DNA of 33,717 nt, taken from contig JBCCQN010000075.1 of the NCBI GenBank assembly GCA_039024315.1, positions 1 through 33,717 on the forward strand, read 5' to 3'. Of this stretch, positions 31,759 through 33,717 are shown in pieces. The notes under the pieces are model-generated. The model made no database searches and had not been told where the DNA came from. It saw only the letters and a list, made by a program, of their open reading frames with translations. The DNA comes from JBCAWW01 sp039024315. Its GTDB lineage: Bacteria > Bacteroidota > Bacteroidia > J057. Within the stretch, counting starts at the first letter, position 1, and the number at the start of each line of letters is the position of its first letter. The translations under genes were made by a program, and so were the position numbers.

Positions 31759-33717
31759 TTAGTCCGTCAGTAATTGCTTAAGCTTTTCTAGAGATTCGCT
31801 AGGCTCGGCATAAGTAAGTACCACCGCCAATTTTTCATAAAAACCCTCTTTTGCTTGGGCAAAACCTTCAGGAAAGCGCGTTTTGAGGTTTTGGAGGGTC
31901 TGCACCCCTACCGCAAAGTGCTCGGCATCAATACAGTAGTTGGCAAACTCGACCAATTGTTGTTGCCCATGCTTATCCAGATAGCAGTTGGGTAATTGCT
32001 CAATGGGATTACCTTTGAGGATAGAGTTACCGGTATCGCTGAAGTCCATGGTATAATCAAGGTTTTCCAATTCATAAACCCCTAAGGCAACTCTTAGATT
32101 AGGGATTTGGCACAGTGCTTCAGGAATCTCCCTCAGTTGATTGCTTTCTAGCCCTAGGTCTTTCAGTTCCTTGAGTTGGCCGAGGCTAGAGGGTAAACTC
32201 GCAAGCTGGTTGGAGCGCAAATAAAGCTCTCTAACCTGTTTCATCTTGCCAATACTGGGCGGCAGGCTAGTTAACTGATTGCGGTTCAAGTTGAGATATC
32301 TAAGCTTATCAAAGGCAGTAAATTTGTCAGCTAGCTGTCTGATTTGGTTGTCTTCTAGGTTTAGGAGTTCTAATTGCCTGAGCTGAAAGAAGCTTTGGGG
32401 GAGGGATTCGATTTGATTACTCGCCAAAAATAAACCCTCGAGCCGATCCAAGCTCCCCCAATCCTCTGGTAAGGATTTGATCGCATTGCTACTAAGAAAC
32501 AATCTTCGCAGCTGGCTGAGCTGGGTGATGAGGGGAGGAAGCTCGGTAAGCTGATTGCCGACTAGGTACAATTCTTCTAATTGTCTTAGTTGATTTAGGC
32601 TGTTTGGGAGGCTTGTTAGCTGATTGTTATTGGCACTGAGGATAAGGAGCTGATTTAATTGACCAATATCGGGTGGAAGACTTTCGAACTGGTTGTCGTC
32701 CAGAAAAAGTTCTTTTAGTTGGACTAGCATCTTGATGCTCTTGGGTAATCTGTCTAATTGATTGTAGGAGAGTACAAGCTGTTCAAGACTCTGTATTTGA
32801 GCAATACTTTCAGGCAGGGATTGCAAGCGGTTGTGGCTCAATCCTAAGCGCGCCAATTGTCTCAATTTACCGATGCTTTCAGGGAGCTCGCTCAATTGGT
32901 TGATCATTAGATTTAATGATTGCAACTGGCTTAGTTCTCCGATTCTCTCAGGCAGGCTATTTAGCTTGTTGGTGCTCAAGTTCAAATGTCGCAATTGGTC
33001 CAATTGGGTTAGCTCTGCGGGTAGAACTGTAAGGGCATTTTTCTCAAGCGTTAGGACTTCTAGACTCGCTAATTGCCCAAAACCAGTTGGCAGACTAGCG
33101 ATTTTATTGTCGGCAAGGAGGAGGACTTTTAGCTTGTCTAATCGGCCGATACTTTCTGGTAGGCTACTAATTCCCTGATGACGTAGATCTAAGAATTTTA
33201 ACCTTGGTAGCTGGGTGATAGCTTCAGGAAAAGATTTTAGTTTGGGCTTTTGTCTTTGACCCGCTGGTTCGAAAATAGATTTCTTGACCCCTAACAGGAG
33301 TACCTTCAAGTTTTTAAATTCTGCCAGACTTTTAGGCAAACTTGCTACGGGATTTTCCTGCAAGTCAAGTGCTTCGGTATCAGCCTGTAACTCTGCCAAA
33401 CTCTCCGCCAAACGATAGATTTGGCCTGTGGTATCGAGTAAATATTTTTGCTGCTTCCAACTGACTCTGGCAAAACCATCTTCCAAGGAAAAAGGCGTAG
33501 CTTGCTCAAATACAAAAGGGATCACGGTCTCGCCCTTTCGATTGATGAAACCGTAGCGATAGACTGGCTCAAAAAATTCTCCTGCATCCTTTAAGGTCAG
33601 GCCAAACTTCCCTTCGTAAAAGTACATTTGATCCAGTACTTGTTCTGCAACGCTCAGGCTGGAGTCTGCTCTTTTTTGTTGCTTATCAGATTCTATTTGG
33701 GCCTGCTTCGCAGAACG
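31759..33717 (-). CDS. WG-repeat and leucine-rich-repeat protein, C-terminal part (runs off window)
   Basis: The frame is open to the window edge, so the ATG at 33627 is probably internal and 652 residues of a longer protein are visible. The first 30 residues (RSAKQAQIESDKQQKRADSS...) are a charged coiled-coil type linker. A WG-type beta repeat follows (YGFINRKGETVIPFVFEQATPF and a second half). About 18 leucine-rich repeats come next, 16 of them in strict 23-residue register (LxxLxLxxNxLxxLPxxIG). A Cys-containing cap and a helical tail close the protein. In Saprospiria this linker-WG-LRR tail usually ends large proteins whose front carries an NTPase or protease domain; that is from memory and is inference here. 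LRR arrays bind proteins. Confidence 0.88.
   Translation of the reverse strand, partial: RSAKQAQIESDKQQKRADSSLSVAEQVLDQMYFYEGKFGLTLKDAGEFFEPVYRYGFINRKGETVIPFVFEQATPFSLEDGFARVSWKQQKYLLDTTGQIYRLAESLAELQADTEALDLQENPVASLPKSLAEFKNLKVLLLGVKKSIFEPAGQRQKPKLKSFPEAITQLPRLKFLDLRHQGISSLPESIGRLDKLKVLLLADNKIASLPTGFGQLASLEVLTLEKNALTVLPAELTQLDQLRHLNLSTNKLNSLPERIGELSQLQSLNLMINQLSELPESIGKLRQLARLGLSHNRLQSLPESIAQIQSLEQLVLSYNQLDRLPKSIKMLVQLKELFLDDNQFESLPPDIGQLNQLLILSANNNQLTSLPNSLNQLRQLEELYLVGNQLTELPPLITQLSQLRRLFLSSNAIKSLPEDWGSLDRLEGLFLASNQIESLPQSFFQLRQLELLNLEDNQIRQLADKFTAFDKLRYLNLNRNQLTSLPPSIGKMKQVRELYLRSNQLASLPSSLGQLKELKDLGLESNQLREIPEALCQIPNLRVALGVYELENLDYTMDFSDTGNSILKGNPIEQLPNCYLDKHGQQQLVEFANYCIDAEHFAVGVQTLQNLKTRFPEGFAQAKEGFYEKLAVVLTYAEPSESLEKLKQLLTD
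33703..33717 (-). repeat. GCGTT/GNA-hairpin element, copy 18 (cut by window end)
   Basis: Minus-strand reading: foot CGTT (first base beyond the edge), CTGC, loop GAA, GCAG. It is in sense orientation in the LRR protein frame. Confidence 0.65.

Noticed and set aside
31950..33330. 69-bp periodic DNA repeat
   Set aside because: This is the coding repeat of the leucine-rich array and has no CRISPR-like identical repeats and spacers.

Overview
This window looks like chromosomal DNA of a Bacteroidota bacterium, most likely of the Saprospiria (Lewinella/Haliscomenobacter-like). The reasons are two secreted proteins with a C-terminal type IX secretion (T9SS) sorting domain, a membrane ABC-permease/M1-aminopeptidase fusion, a periplasmic TPR-CHAT protein, a WG-repeat plus leucine-rich-repeat protein, a TAnnTTTG-type promoter, and a lack of clear Shine-Dalgarno sites. 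I see no tRNA, rRNA, CRISPR array, intact insertion sequence or phage genes. The genus assignment is inference.

Layout. 1-1419 (minus): start of a DUF983 protein, then a QTMAN-like tRNA-queuosine mannosyltransferase. 1510-3306 (plus): large acyl-CoA dehydrogenase with a terminator, then a gene-poor 0.5 kb holding a possible small RNA with a strong terminator. 3836-8355 (plus): two-gene operon of an ABC ATPase and the permease/aminopeptidase fusion. 8409-11150 (minus): LamG/PKD T9SS cargo protein. 11235-11963 (minus): family 2 glycosyltransferase. 12045-13947 (plus): ACAD11-like acyl-CoA dehydrogenase and histidine phosphatase. 13944-20143 (minus): HEAT protein, SGNH hydrolase with T9SS domain, SDR oxidoreductase, TPR-CHAT protein. 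20436-22145 (minus): DUF4442 hot-dog protein and nucleoside-type MFS transporter. 22208-25943 (plus): DUF4804-like protein, ECF-type sigma factor, membrane TPR partner, AraC regulator. 25971-26297: remnant of an FtsX/MacB-type permease. 26451-27620 (plus): flavin amine oxidase. 27628-31421 (minus): TlpA-type thioredoxin, YqgE/AlgH protein, trehalase. 31759-33717 (minus): C-terminal part of a WG/LRR protein whose reading frame stays open to the window edge.

The most striking signal is not a gene. A 16-nt element of the form (A)GCGTT, a 4-bp stem, a GNA triloop and the complementary 4-bp stem occurs 18 times on both strands, inside genes and between them. The foot and loop are conserved while the stem changes in compensating fashion (CTGC/GCAG, CCGC/GCGG, CTCC/GGAG, CCTC/GAGG, CCCC/GGGG, CGGC/GCCG). 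The copies fall in different reading frames and in either orientation to transcription, which points to a DNA-level function such as a REP-like element, a single-strand hairpin signal or a recombination/uptake signal. I do not recognise it as a described family.

Most genes are ordinary metabolism or envelope functions. Plausible working units are the ABC ATPase/permease-peptidase, the sigma/TPR pair (possibly related in function to the TPR-CHAT protein), YqgE/TlpA, MFS/DUF4442, and ACAD11-like/phosphatase with a nearby SDR.
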